Shown: positions 1-8,113 of the stretch, in pieces
Position numbering within the stretch: the first letter of the stretch is position 1
Layout: every line of letters begins with the position of its first letter
NCBI GenBank assembly: GCA_018713255.1
Contig: DVFL01000009.1
Coordinates: 1 to 64,000, forward strand
DNA: 64,000 nucleotides
Source: Candidatus Cottocaccamicrobium excrementipullorum
GTDB taxonomy: Bacteria; Bacillota; Clostridia; Lachnospirales; Lachnospiraceae
Direction of reading: 5' to 3'
The notes under the pieces: model-generated
Told to the model about the DNA's origin: nothing
The model's database searches: none
Seen by the model: only the letters and a program-made list of their open reading frames with translations
Translations under genes and position numbers: made by a program

Positions 1-122
1 GTGGTGCTTAGATAAAGGATAAATATAATGTAAAGGGGAATCAATATGTCCCGCTTTATTTAGGGAATTTCCCTTGCTTTTTTCAGGGAATTCTGACGCT
101 TTTTTTCGGTAAATTTAGTGTA
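1..122. other. Non-coding window edge
   Basis: This AT-rich stretch lies 3' of the broken cyclase gene. No credible reading frame was seen. Near 61-84 the + strand has AGGGA-ATT-TCCCT followed by TGCTTTTTT, which could be a weak terminator for a gene lying left of the window. A second TTCCCT/AGGGAA pairing partly overlaps it. Confidence 0.3.
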
Positions 123-491
123 TCATAAACAATTGCATAAAACTATGTCCCCGGGGTGTATTCCGCCGGCTTTTTTTGCTGCTTGAATGGCTGTATTTCG
201 GGTAATTCCAATACGTGTTTGAATAGAGGTAAAGTCCAGCAGGACTGCTTGACCGCAGAATGTTTCTATCGGCATGGAAGCGAGGTCTTTTCCATTTGGA
301 AAGAGATGGTAGGGAACTTCTATGTGCGTGGCAATATGAGAAACCATTTGGATATTTGTCATAATATACCATTGGTTTTTATCACGAACCACGTTATGGT
401 TAACGGTATCGGCGCCAATCGTTTCTGTTAAAAATTTTCGTTGAGATGCGCCTGGACGAATAAAGTGGGTCAAGTCGATTAGTGTTTTCAT
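123..491 (-). pseudogene. Truncated cyclase-family metal-dependent hydrolase
   Basis: The 122 residues match the N-terminal half of the cyclase / kynurenine-formamidase-like family (PF04199). The sequence opens with the typical IDLTHFIRPG strand, then has the metal-binding SHIATHIEVPYH block (about residues 52-63) and a GDIVL strand near the end. Family members are normally about 200-230 residues; here a TGA follows CNCL and no other frame downstream resembles the missing half. The start ATG has a good ribosome site (AGGAGG on the minus strand). It is divergent from the isomerase-like gene at 683. I infer a decayed gene; a deliberately short form is possible but unlikely, because late family motifs are absent. 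Confidence 0.65.
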
Positions 492-537
492 TAATATACC
501 TCCTGTCCAATTTACTTCTAATTTGTATTTTATATTT

Positions 538-552
538 TAAACGATAAGTTTA
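538..552. promoter_or_regulatory. Palindrome in the divergent intergenic region
   Basis: TAAAC-GATAA-GTTTA is a perfect 5-5-5 inverted repeat between the divergent cyclase remnant and the isomerase-like gene. A related AACGAT core occurs at about 3629-3634, upstream of the ABC operon. I infer a possible binding site for a local regulator such as the PrpR-type protein encoded at 1774. The rest of this 190-base gap is AT-rich with no other clear element. Confidence 0.3.
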
Positions 553-682
553 GACAGAAGAAGAATTGAAAGATGATTATTTGTTTAAAATTTATACAAT
601 AGATAAAAATAGATATATTATTCTGATAGATAAATCCTGTTAAGATTAATACAGAATATAGTGATTGACAGGAGGTAAATCA

Positions 683-1585
683 ATGCGAGAATCGATCCAT
701 AAGTATTTTCAGATTGGCACTATTCAATGGATGAGTTATCCGCCAGAACGTTATGATTTGATTGAAAGTGTTGGAACAATTTGTGCAAATCCATTTTTTT
801 CAGTTTTGGAAGTGACGTCGATCAGCAATGTAAATCAAAGAGAGATGGTAAAACATATGCTGGAGCAGTCCCACATGAGAGTTTGTTTTGGAGCACAGCC
901 TATTTTAATGGGCGGTGGCCTGAATCCTAATGATGTGAAGGAGGAAAAAAGAAAGCAGGCTGAAGATGCTTTGAAGGAGGCAATTGATCAGGCAGAGTTA
1001 ATAGGAGCTGGAGGGATTGCTTTTATGTCGGGGCACTGGGATGATGAGAATAAAGAGAAGCAGTATCAGCAATTATGCAGAACTACAGAAGCATTGTGCT
1101 CATACGCAGGACAAAAAAATATGACTGTGGAACTGGAAGTTTTTGATTATGACATGGATAAGAAGGCACTAATTGGGCCGGCGCCTCTGGCGGCACGTTT
1201 TGCTGCGGATATTCGATGCAAATACAGTAATTTTGGGCTTTTAGCCGATCTTTCTCATTTCCCTACTACTTATGAGGACACGAAGAGCGTAATCAGGACG
1301 ATGCGTCCATATCTTACACATTTTCATATTGGAAATGCAGTAATAAAGCCTGAGTGCGAAGGGTATGGTGATCAGCATCCAAGATTTGGGTTCCCGAATG
1401 GAGCAAACGATGTGAAAGAACTGAAAGAATTTTTTACAGTGCTGAAGGAGGAGGGATTTTTTTGCCAGGAAAAGCCGTATGTATTGTCAATCGAGGTAAA
1501 ACCGAGAGAAAATGAGGCGGCTGATTTGGTGCTGGCAGGAACAATTCGTACAATCCAAAGAGCCTGGGCATTGTTAGAAGATTAG
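683..1585 (+). CDS. Sugar phosphate isomerase/epimerase-like TIM barrel
   Basis: About 300 residues of the xylose-isomerase-like TIM-barrel fold (AP_endonuc_2 type). The expected metal ligands can be seen in order: Glu in ELEVFDYD (about residue 150), Asp and His in LLADLSHFP (about 185), His in THFHIGNA (about 213), and Glu in SIEVKP near the end. Members isomerise, epimerise or dehydrate sugars and cyclitols using a divalent metal; the substrate here cannot be read. The ATG at 683 is chosen because GGAGG lies 7 bases upstream; an in-frame TTG at 665 precedes that site. It is followed by a strong terminator. It lies in the AT-rich block with the hydroxyacid operon, so a role in the same pathway is a reasonable inference. 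Confidence 0.75.
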   Translation: MRESIHKYFQIGTIQWMSYPPERYDLIESVGTICANPFFSVLEVTSISNVNQREMVKHMLEQSHMRVCFGAQPILMGGGLNPNDVKEEKRKQAEDALKEAIDQAELIGAGGIAFMSGHWDDENKEKQYQQLCRTTEALCSYAGQKNMTVELEVFDYDMDKKALIGPAPLAARFAADIRCKYSNFGLLADLSHFPTTYEDTKSVIRTMRPYLTHFHIGNAVIKPECEGYGDQHPRFGFPNGANDVKELKEFFTVLKEEGFFCQEKPYVLSIEVKPRENEAADLVLAGTIRTIQRAWALLED

Positions 1586-1608
1586 AAAATCGAAGAGTCT
1601 ATAGAAAG

Positions 1609-1644
1609 CTGCGGCAGAACAGGTTGTTTTGCCGCAGTTTTATT
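1609..1644 (+). terminator. Rho-independent terminator
   Basis: CTGCGGCA pairs with TGCCGCAG and is extended by AACA/TGTT, giving a stem of about 13 pairs with a 3-base loop, followed by TTTTATT. It ends the isomerase-like gene. Confidence 0.85.
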
Positions 1645-1773
1645 GTAAGGTTTAAAAGGTTTTTGGTTATTCTGTAAAAATCTGGAACTGCATTTGAGGT
1701 TATTGAGTTTGTGCTGCTCATCCGGCCAAATACTTTCGCTAAAACCTCCTAATATGGGGAAAAACATCAAGGC

Positions 1774-3540
1774 TTAGCTGTTCAACAGTTTCCATAGGGT
1801 TGTGCGGCAGATTCCCAGCTGCTTTGCAGCTTTAGTTTGGTTTCCGCCGAGATCGCTGACGACTGATTTTACGATATCGACTTCGATATCATGAAGGCTT
1901 CTTCTCAAGTCGAAAGGAACGTTAGATGTCCCGGGAGCAGTGACGGAATAGTGTTCACTTTTTAATATTTGCTTTACTGAGTCTAAGGTGATATAAGCCC
2001 CAGAACAAGATTCTACCAGCTGGGACAGAACACGTTTAAATTGGGCAAGGTTGTGTTCCCAGGGATAGGACTGCAGATATTCCAAGGCATCAGGGTAAAA
2101 TCCAATTACTTGTTTAGAGCATTCAATGTTTAATGTACTAATATAAAGCTTGGCTAATGTAGGGATGGAATCAGCTCGTTCACGAAGAGGTGCTAAATTT
2201 ACTGTTATACAATCTAATGTGTTCTGCAAACGGAAAACACTGTCTGGTATATTTTTTCCGGATTTGCACGCGTAAGAGAAAATAATTCGATTCCTTGAGC
2301 ATAAGCGAGAATCGCGGATGGCACAAATCAAATGCTCCAACCTTACTGCAGACAAATCTTCTAGACTGCGAAAGTAGATGGTACAGTCATTGTCATTTAG
2401 CGGCGAGCTGATTCCTGTCAGCAGAAAAGACCAGGAGCGTTCACTGAATAGTTTTAAGTCAACAACAATATAAGGATGATTTTTCAAGGTACTTTGCGTG
2501 TAAATGTATGCGGCTAATTGCTCTTTCCCTGTTCCGTGTTCCCCAAATAAAAAAACGGGACGGCCTGAGGCGATAATTTGAGGCAGAGGAAAACTGAACT
2601 GATAAGCTGAAAAAAAGATTTCATTAAAATGTTTGAGAAAAATAGTGGCAGCATCGGCGCAGGAATAGTAAAGCAACTCATTTTTCTGCAGAGAAACCTT
2701 CAGTTTTTTGCTTACAATAGTAACAACATAAAAGGTACTGTCATTTTGTGCATACGAACGGCAGGTAATGCGGAAGTGAATATTTTTCCCGATTCGCTCA
2801 GAGACTGAATAATTTCCGCTATGGTTTTGCACGGCTTTGAAAGCGAGATTGTGAGCTGTAGTTTCCTCCAAGGTTTTAATGGAAGAAAATACCATGTCAT
2901 TGTCGCGGATAACCATGATATCATCTTCTATATAATCCAAAATTTTGGAAAAGAAGGAAAGTTGTTGATTTTGCTCGAGATAAAAATGGATTAGAGGAAA
3001 CATTTGGCGGAATATACTTTCGATATCTTCGTATTTTGAGGTAATTCCAATGTGCTTTAACCCCTGTTGAATAATTAGATAATCAATGCAAAGGCCTGAT
3101 ATGATGATCGAGTAGCCTTGCTCTTTTAGGGAGGTGATTACCTTGGCTGCTTCACCAATGTCATGAATAGTATAAATATCAAGATTCAGAGAGAGCAGTT
3201 CTTTTAATCGGTTGGCTGTAGAGGTCACTGCAGTATACCCTACGATGGCATATTTTTCTTGAAATGTTTCTGCCAATTTTATTGCGTGAAGAATACTATC
3301 TTGAGAAAACGGAATCTCAATTACTGGAATTTTTGCTACTTTTTTGAGCATAGAAGCCGTTTCGCCTCTGGCTAGGATTAAATCATAATTTTCCTGACTT
3401 TTGCTTTTTAAGAGCTCTAGCCCTTGATAAGAGTTGCTAATATAGGCATCCATTAAAATCTCAGGATACTTTTCTGCAATAGTATAAAAGTGATTTTGAA
3501 TGGTTTCATTTGGTGCAAATCCTAAAATTCGAAATTTCAT
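1774..3540 (-). CDS. PrpR-type regulator with degenerate AAA+ domain
   Basis: The order is an N-terminal PrpR_N sensory domain (about residues 1-190), a linker or PAS-like region (about 195-270), an AAA+ sigma-54-activator-like domain (about 310-520) and a Fis-type helix-turn-helix (about 545-588). PrpR_N domains sense small organic acids in known members. Walker A is present (GEHGTGKE, about 332-339). The GAFTGA loop that touches sigma-54 is absent, and the Walker B region reads TIYFRSLEDLS instead of a typical LFLDE. It therefore probably does not act as a classical sigma-54 activator; this is inference. It is divergent from the ABC operon at 3756 and is probably its regulator. AAGGGGG precedes the ATG. 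Confidence 0.8.
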   Translation of the reverse strand: MKFRILGFAPNETIQNHFYTIAEKYPEILMDAYISNSYQGLELLKSKSQENYDLILARGETASMLKKVAKIPVIEIPFSQDSILHAIKLAETFQEKYAIVGYTAVTSTANRLKELLSLNLDIYTIHDIGEAAKVITSLKEQGYSIIISGLCIDYLIIQQGLKHIGITSKYEDIESIFRQMFPLIHFYLEQNQQLSFFSKILDYIEDDIMVIRDNDMVFSSIKTLEETTAHNLAFKAVQNHSGNYSVSERIGKNIHFRITCRSYAQNDSTFYVVTIVSKKLKVSLQKNELLYYSCADAATIFLKHFNEIFFSAYQFSFPLPQIIASGRPVFLFGEHGTGKEQLAAYIYTQSTLKNHPYIVVDLKLFSERSWSFLLTGISSPLNDNDCTIYFRSLEDLSAVRLEHLICAIRDSRLCSRNRIIFSYACKSGKNIPDSVFRLQNTLDCITVNLAPLRERADSIPTLAKLYISTLNIECSKQVIGFYPDALEYLQSYPWEHNLAQFKRVLSQLVESCSGAYITLDSVKQILKSEHYSVTAPGTSNVPFDLRRSLHDIEVDIVKSVVSDLGGNQTKAAKQLGICRTTLWKLLNS

Positions 3541-3652
3541 ATCACGATCCCCCTTAATTATATAGTGTCTATTTTATATACATAATAAAATGGATGAAAA
3601 TAAAAGTCAATAGTATTGTTTATAAAATGAACGATTTTAAAAATTGCAATAG

Positions 3653-3681
3653 TTTAAAACCGACTTAGCCAGTTATATAAT
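3653..3681 (+). promoter_or_regulatory. Candidate promoter of the hydroxyacid operon
   Basis: TTTAAA, 17 bases, TATAAT. The -10 is perfect and the -35 is weak, which fits activator dependence. No -24/-12 sigma-54 motif was found in the gap 3541-3755, although a PrpR-type gene is divergent. Confidence 0.45.
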
Positions 3682-3755
3682 TTGATTATGGAAAACATAC
3701 AAAAAAGATAAGTAAATTAAAAGAAAAATGTTGAAATTCACAAGGAGATGACAAA

Positions 3756-4667
3756 ATGAACAAAACGAAAGAATGGTACTCTAGAAATGCAAAAAGATTA
3801 TTTCCACTGTTGTTGATTCTTCCGACATTGCTTTTCTTGTGTACATTTTGTATTTATCCAATGATCAGAGGATTTATGTATTCTTTGACCAATTATGACC
3901 GCGGAAATCCTAAGGTTATGGATTTTGTAGGACTAGCTAATTTTATTGAAATATTTACGGAAGATAAAGTGTTCGGAGTAACAGTTGTTAATTCCGTAAA
4001 ATGGGTAGTTGTAGAAGTTCTTGCACAATTGTTTTTTGGAATGATTTTTGCACTTATTTTGAACCAATCTTTCCGCGGTCGAGGATTAGTGAGAACGTTC
4101 TGTTTCGCTCCTTGGGCAGTTTCAGGTGTACTTACCACTATGCTATGGACATTGATTTTTAACGAACATATTGGACTTTTGAATCATGTTTTAACAGCTG
4201 TTGGATTGGGGGATATGACAAAAGCTTGGGTTCAAAATATAAAAACAGCATTCCCCTCAGTCGCAATTGCAGAGCTTTGGCGAGGAATCCCATTTTTTAC
4301 GATTACCCTGCTTGGCGGGCTTCAGACGGTCCCACTGGAATTATATGAATCTGCTCGTGTAGATGGAGGAAATGCATGGAAAAACTTTTGGTGGGTAACT
4401 GTTCCTTATATGAAAGAGTCAATCGTGTTTGCAACATTGATGAGAAGTATATGGGAATTTAAATCCGTAGATTTAATTATGACTATGACTAATGGTGGAC
4501 CCATGCGAAAAACGCTTACTTTGCCGATCTATATGTATCAGACAGCAATTACTAATGGTCAATATGGATATGGTGCTGCACTGACAGTTATTTTATTTAT
4601 CATACTCAGTGTATATGTTGTTATTTATTTGAAAGCCAATAATTTTGGAAAGGGGGTAAATGAATGA
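3756..4667 (+). CDS. Sugar ABC transporter permease (MalF type)
   Basis: A 303-residue inner-membrane permease of the CUT1 carbohydrate uptake family with about six membrane spans. The EAA loop that docks the ATPase is visible as ELYESARVDGGNAWKNFWWV (about residues 197-216). AAGGAGATG lies upstream of the ATG. It is the first gene of a long operon and its end overlaps the next permease by four bases (ATGA). The operon encodes no ATPase, so a shared MsmK/MsmX-type ATPase elsewhere in the genome is expected. The substrate is unknown; the downstream enzymes suggest a sugar acid or related hydroxyacid rather than a plain sugar. Confidence 0.9.
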   Translation: MNKTKEWYSRNAKRLFPLLLILPTLLFLCTFCIYPMIRGFMYSLTNYDRGNPKVMDFVGLANFIEIFTEDKVFGVTVVNSVKWVVVEVLAQLFFGMIFALILNQSFRGRGLVRTFCFAPWAVSGVLTTMLWTLIFNEHIGLLNHVLTAVGLGDMTKAWVQNIKTAFPSVAIAELWRGIPFFTITLLGGLQTVPLELYESARVDGGNAWKNFWWVTVPYMKESIVFATLMRSIWEFKSVDLIMTMTNGGPMRKTLTLPIYMYQTAITNGQYGYGAALTVILFIILSVYVVIYLKANNFGKGVNE

Positions 4668-5506
4668 AACCGAAGACGAAGAAAAAAATCATTCGAATTT
4701 TTATTTTGTATATTCCGTTAATAATTTTTCTTTTGTTTATTGGAATTCCTCTTTTCTGGGCGCTTTCTCTATCTTTTAGAGATGGACAAAGTATTATCAG
4801 CGGAGCATTTCATTTGTTGCCTGAGCGTTGGATTTTAGATAATTATCAATATGTGTGGCAGGCCAATAATTTAAATGTGTATTTTAAAAACAGCTTGATT
4901 ACTTCATTTGGTGCCGTTTTTGTGGTAGGCATATTGTCATTATTTAATGGTTATGCTTTGAGCCGTTTCGAGTTCCCGTTTAAACGAGGATTTATGATCC
5001 TTCTGTTAATGACGCAGATGGTTCCCATTATTTTTAACATGACACCAATTTTCCTAATGATGAGCAAGTTAAAATTAGTAAATTCTTTATTTGGAATTAT
5101 TCTTCTTCATATTGCTTCTGGAATTCCTTACAACAGTTTAATGATGAAGAGTTTTATTGGCTCAATACCAAAAGAAGTGGATGAGGCGGCAGCGATTGAT
5201 GGATGTAATCGTGCACAGATTATTTTTAAAGTAATTTTTCCATCTGTGAGGCCAGGTTTTACTACAGTAATTGCTTATGCATTTATAACTTGCTGGAATG
5301 AATATCTAATGTCATTTACTTTGCTTACTGACGCAAAAAAGTTCCCGATTTCTGTAGGATTGAAGTATTTGGTAGGGGAATATAGCACAGATTACGCTGC
5401 CTTAGCAGCAGGATGCATTATTGCTCTTATTCCGCCCATTCTTTTGTTTGCTTATGTGCAAAAGCACTTGGTGAGTGGATTGAATGCAGGCGCAGTAAAA
5501 GGTTAA
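4664..5506 (+). CDS. Sugar ABC transporter permease (MalG type)
   Basis: A 280-residue partner permease with about six membrane spans. The EAA loop reads EVDEAAAIDGCNRAQIIFKV (about residues 171-190). The C-terminus ends in GLNAGAVKG, a form common in MalG-type CUT1 permeases. The start overlaps the stop of the MalF-type gene, so translation is probably coupled. It forms the membrane channel with the previous gene product. Confidence 0.9.
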   Translation: MKPKTKKKIIRIFILYIPLIIFLLFIGIPLFWALSLSFRDGQSIISGAFHLLPERWILDNYQYVWQANNLNVYFKNSLITSFGAVFVVGILSLFNGYALSRFEFPFKRGFMILLLMTQMVPIIFNMTPIFLMMSKLKLVNSLFGIILLHIASGIPYNSLMMKSFIGSIPKEVDEAAAIDGCNRAQIIFKVIFPSVRPGFTTVIAYAFITCWNEYLMSFTLLTDAKKFPISVGLKYLVGEYSTDYAALAAGCIIALIPPILLFAYVQKHLVSGLNAGAVKG

Positions 5507-5550
5507 ATATAATGAGAAAAGAATTCACAAATTAAAGGAGGAAAGAGATT

Positions 5551-6921
5551 ATGAGTAAGAAAAAATGGGTGTTGGCTGCCGCAATGTTTTCTGCATTAGC
5601 CCTGGGTGCTTGCAGTAGTGGAAATGGTGAGGAAGCAGCAAAGACTACACAAGCCGCAGATGGAACTGGACAAGCTGAAACAGTCAGTTCTGAAACAGAG
5701 GGAGGAGAGAACGTAACGCTTACTCTCTGGGCAGATTTTATTACTCCGGAAAGAACGGAATATTTAAATCGGATGGTAGAGCAGTATATGGCAGAAAATC
5801 CGAATATTACTATCGAGCTCACCCCACTTCCAGACACAGCTGCAGATAAGTTAATGACGGCGTATGAAGCTGGGCAGGGGCCAGATATCTTTATGTCTTC
5901 AGGTCCTCAAGTTTCTGATCATATTAATGGTGAATATATTATTCCTTTGGATGAATACTTTGATAATTGGGATAAGAAGGATCAAATTCTTCCCTCTGCG
6001 ATTGAAACTGTTAGAACATGGGATATTACAGGGGAAGATAAGCTTTGGTATATTCCCAATGGAATTTCCTGGACAGTTATGTGGGTAAGAAGTGACTGGC
6101 TGCAGGAAGCAGGTGCATCAGTGGATACCTGGGATCATTTATTTGATGCTGTAGAAAAAATGACTGATAAAGATGCAGGACGATATGGAATTGCAATTCG
6201 AGGCGGTTCTGGCGGTGCAAAGTTCTTGGAACGTATGATGTATTCTTACAGCGGAATTCTTTCGAAATTTGATGAAAATGGGAAATGTACAATTAATGAT
6301 CCTAAAAATGTAGAATTTGTAGAGCGTTATCTTGGCCTTTATGGCGATTATACTGCAGAAGGTGATATTAATTATGGATGGACAGAGCTATCAGCAGCGT
6401 TTGATTCTGGAGCGGCAGGATTGATTATCCATAACTTAGGTTCTGCACAGGATCATTTAAATGCATTTAATGGTGATCTTACAAAATTTGAGGCAATAAA
6501 TATGCCGTTAAATGATCAGGGAACCAGTGTAAATCTGATGATTCAGCCTGGTGGTATGACAATTTCGTCAACTTGTAAACATCCCCAAGAAGCATTTGAT
6601 TTCATTGCTTATATGACTACTGGAGATCCGGTTAGTGAATACTGTCAGCAGTGGGGCGTAATTCCAGTTGATCAGGATATTCTGGCGAACGCAGAATGGA
6701 TTAAGGAGTATCCTTGGTTTGAAAATTCTGCAGAGGCACTTCTGGATCCTGATACCGAATTTTATGAGGAATATTCATGGCTTCCTGGCCACGACAATAT
6801 CTATAATGAAATTGATACGGAAAGCCAGTATGTAATGGCTGGTGAAATGACGGCACAGGAGATGTGTGATAATTGGGCAGAAGCACTTCAGGAATGTTAT
6901 GACAATTACTTTAATCAGTAA
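5551..6921 (+). CDS. Extracellular solute-binding lipoprotein, family 1
   Basis: A 456-residue binding protein for the two preceding permeases. It has a lipoprotein signal with lipobox LGAC (Cys21), a Ser/Thr/Glu-rich linker, then the SBP_bac_1 fold starting at about residue 52 (LTLWADFIT). A strong AAAGGAGG site precedes the ATG. It would be anchored outside the membrane and deliver the substrate. The order is unusual, with the permeases first and the binding protein third. A GC-rich hairpin after the gene (7001-7022) could protect its mRNA and raise its dose over the enzymes downstream. Confidence 0.9.
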   Translation: MSKKKWVLAAAMFSALALGACSSGNGEEAAKTTQAADGTGQAETVSSETEGGENVTLTLWADFITPERTEYLNRMVEQYMAENPNITIELTPLPDTAADKLMTAYEAGQGPDIFMSSGPQVSDHINGEYIIPLDEYFDNWDKKDQILPSAIETVRTWDITGEDKLWYIPNGISWTVMWVRSDWLQEAGASVDTWDHLFDAVEKMTDKDAGRYGIAIRGGSGGAKFLERMMYSYSGILSKFDENGKCTINDPKNVEFVERYLGLYGDYTAEGDINYGWTELSAAFDSGAAGLIIHNLGSAQDHLNAFNGDLTKFEAINMPLNDQGTSVNLMIQPGGMTISSTCKHPQEAFDFIAYMTTGDPVSEYCQQWGVIPVDQDILANAEWIKEYPWFENSAEALLDPDTEFYEEYSWLPGHDNIYNEIDTESQYVMAGEMTAQEMCDNWAEALQECYDNYFNQ

Positions 6922-7000
6922 ATCAGAATGTTTGATCGATTACCCTATCATGGAAGTTTTGTCATAAGACATAGATGGGTTTGTAAATAGAACAAAAACA

Positions 7001-7022
7001 GAGGGGCGATTAGACGCCCCTC
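7001..7022 (+). other. Intercistronic hairpin
   Basis: GAGGGGCG-ATTAGA-CGCCCCTC is a perfect 8-pair stem in an otherwise AT-rich gap. No T-run follows on the + strand, so it is unlikely to be a full terminator. By analogy with malE-type operons it may stabilise the binding-protein message (inference). Confidence 0.6.
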
Positions 7023-7052
7023 TCAAAGATAGCAAAATAAGGAGGAGGAAGA

Positions 7053-8099
7053 ATGGTTGCATATAAAGCAGATTGGCAGAAACTGCGAAGATTTTGTGCA
7101 AACCTTTTAATGAAAGAAGGAATGTGCGAGTCTGATGCAATAGTTTGCGCAGACAGTCTGGTAGATGCCGATTTAAGTGGCGTAGAATCTCACGGGGTAA
7201 GTCGGCTGACTAATTACATGAAGCGGCTTCGTACGCAAGTGGTAAGCCATGAATCGAACTATACAGTAGAAAAAGAATATCCAGGAAGCCTTTTAGTAGA
7301 CGGAAATAATGCTATGGGAATGGCAGTCGGGAAGTTTACCATGACTCGCTGCATTGAAAAGGCATCGGAAAATGGCAGTTGCTTTGCAGCGGTAAAACAT
7401 TCCAACCATTATGGAACCGCTTCTTATTACGCTAGAATGGCGGCAGAAAAAGGGATGATAGGCATTACAGGAACAAATGCACCACCTAATATAGCACCCT
7501 GGGGAAGTTCCCAAAAATATATGGGGACGAATCCAATTGCTATTGCTGTTCCAACAGATCAAGAACCCATGGTATTGGATATGGCTCCTAGTGTGGTAGC
7601 CATGGGTAAAATTATCCTTGCGGCAAAATTAGGGAAATCTATCCCAGAGGGATGGGTTTTAGATCCTGATGGAAAACCAACAACTGATCCGCAGGTGGGA
7701 CAGTATGGAACGTTGATTCCCATTGGCGGTCCCAAAGGTTCAGGAATTGCGATTATGATGGAAGTTTTATGTGGTGTTTTATCAGGAGCCGAGTACGGTC
7801 CACATATTAATCATTTTTGGAAAGATTTTGAGCATCCTCAGAATTTGGGACATTTTTTTGCTGCAATTGATGTAGACAAGTTTTGCGGAATCTGTGAATT
7901 TCGGCAGCGTGTTGGCAATATGATTAGAGAAATGAAAGCATTGCCACTCAGCCCGGGTTCTCAGCAAATTTATATGCCTGGAGAAATTGAAAGCATAAGA
8001 AGAGAAGAACGAAAGAAAAACGGAATTGAACTTTCTGAAAGTGTTTATCAAGAGTTAAAAACGCTGGCGGAGCAATACAATGTGAAATTTGAGCTTTGA
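7053..8099 (+). CDS. Ldh2-family NAD(P)-dependent 2-hydroxyacid dehydrogenase
   Basis: A 348-residue member of the malate/L-lactate dehydrogenase (Ldh_2) family, which is unrelated to the classic LDH fold and includes ureidoglycolate, sulfolactate and 2,3-diketogulonate enzymes. Visible family marks are DLSGVESHGVSRL (about 43-55), the catalytic-His region AVKHSNHYGTA (about 111-121), the MGTNPIAIAVP block (about 151-161), DMAPSVVAMGKI and GGPKGSGIAI. It would oxidise a hydroxyacid at C2 to the 2-oxo acid, or do the reverse. GGAGGAGG precedes the ATG. Its place between the transporter and a 2-oxo-acid aldolase suggests it makes the aldolase substrate. The exact substrate cannot be read. Confidence 0.85.
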   Translation: MVAYKADWQKLRRFCANLLMKEGMCESDAIVCADSLVDADLSGVESHGVSRLTNYMKRLRTQVVSHESNYTVEKEYPGSLLVDGNNAMGMAVGKFTMTRCIEKASENGSCFAAVKHSNHYGTASYYARMAAEKGMIGITGTNAPPNIAPWGSSQKYMGTNPIAIAVPTDQEPMVLDMAPSVVAMGKIILAAKLGKSIPEGWVLDPDGKPTTDPQVGQYGTLIPIGGPKGSGIAIMMEVLCGVLSGAEYGPHINHFWKDFEHPQNLGHFFAAIDVDKFCGICEFRQRVGNMIREMKALPLSPGSQQIYMPGEIESIRREERKKNGIELSESVYQELKTLAEQYNVKFEL

Positions 8100-8113
8100 G
8101 AAAGGACTTGAAT

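Noticed and set aside
1582-1770. A 62-codon minus-strand frame between the isomerase-like gene and the PrpR-type gene
   Set aside because: It spans the terminator hairpin at 1609-1644, lacks a ribosome site and has no family match.
3541-3755. Sigma-54 promoter expected from a PrpR-type neighbour
   Set aside because: No GG/GC pair at -24/-12 spacing was seen; a sigma-A -10 box is present instead.
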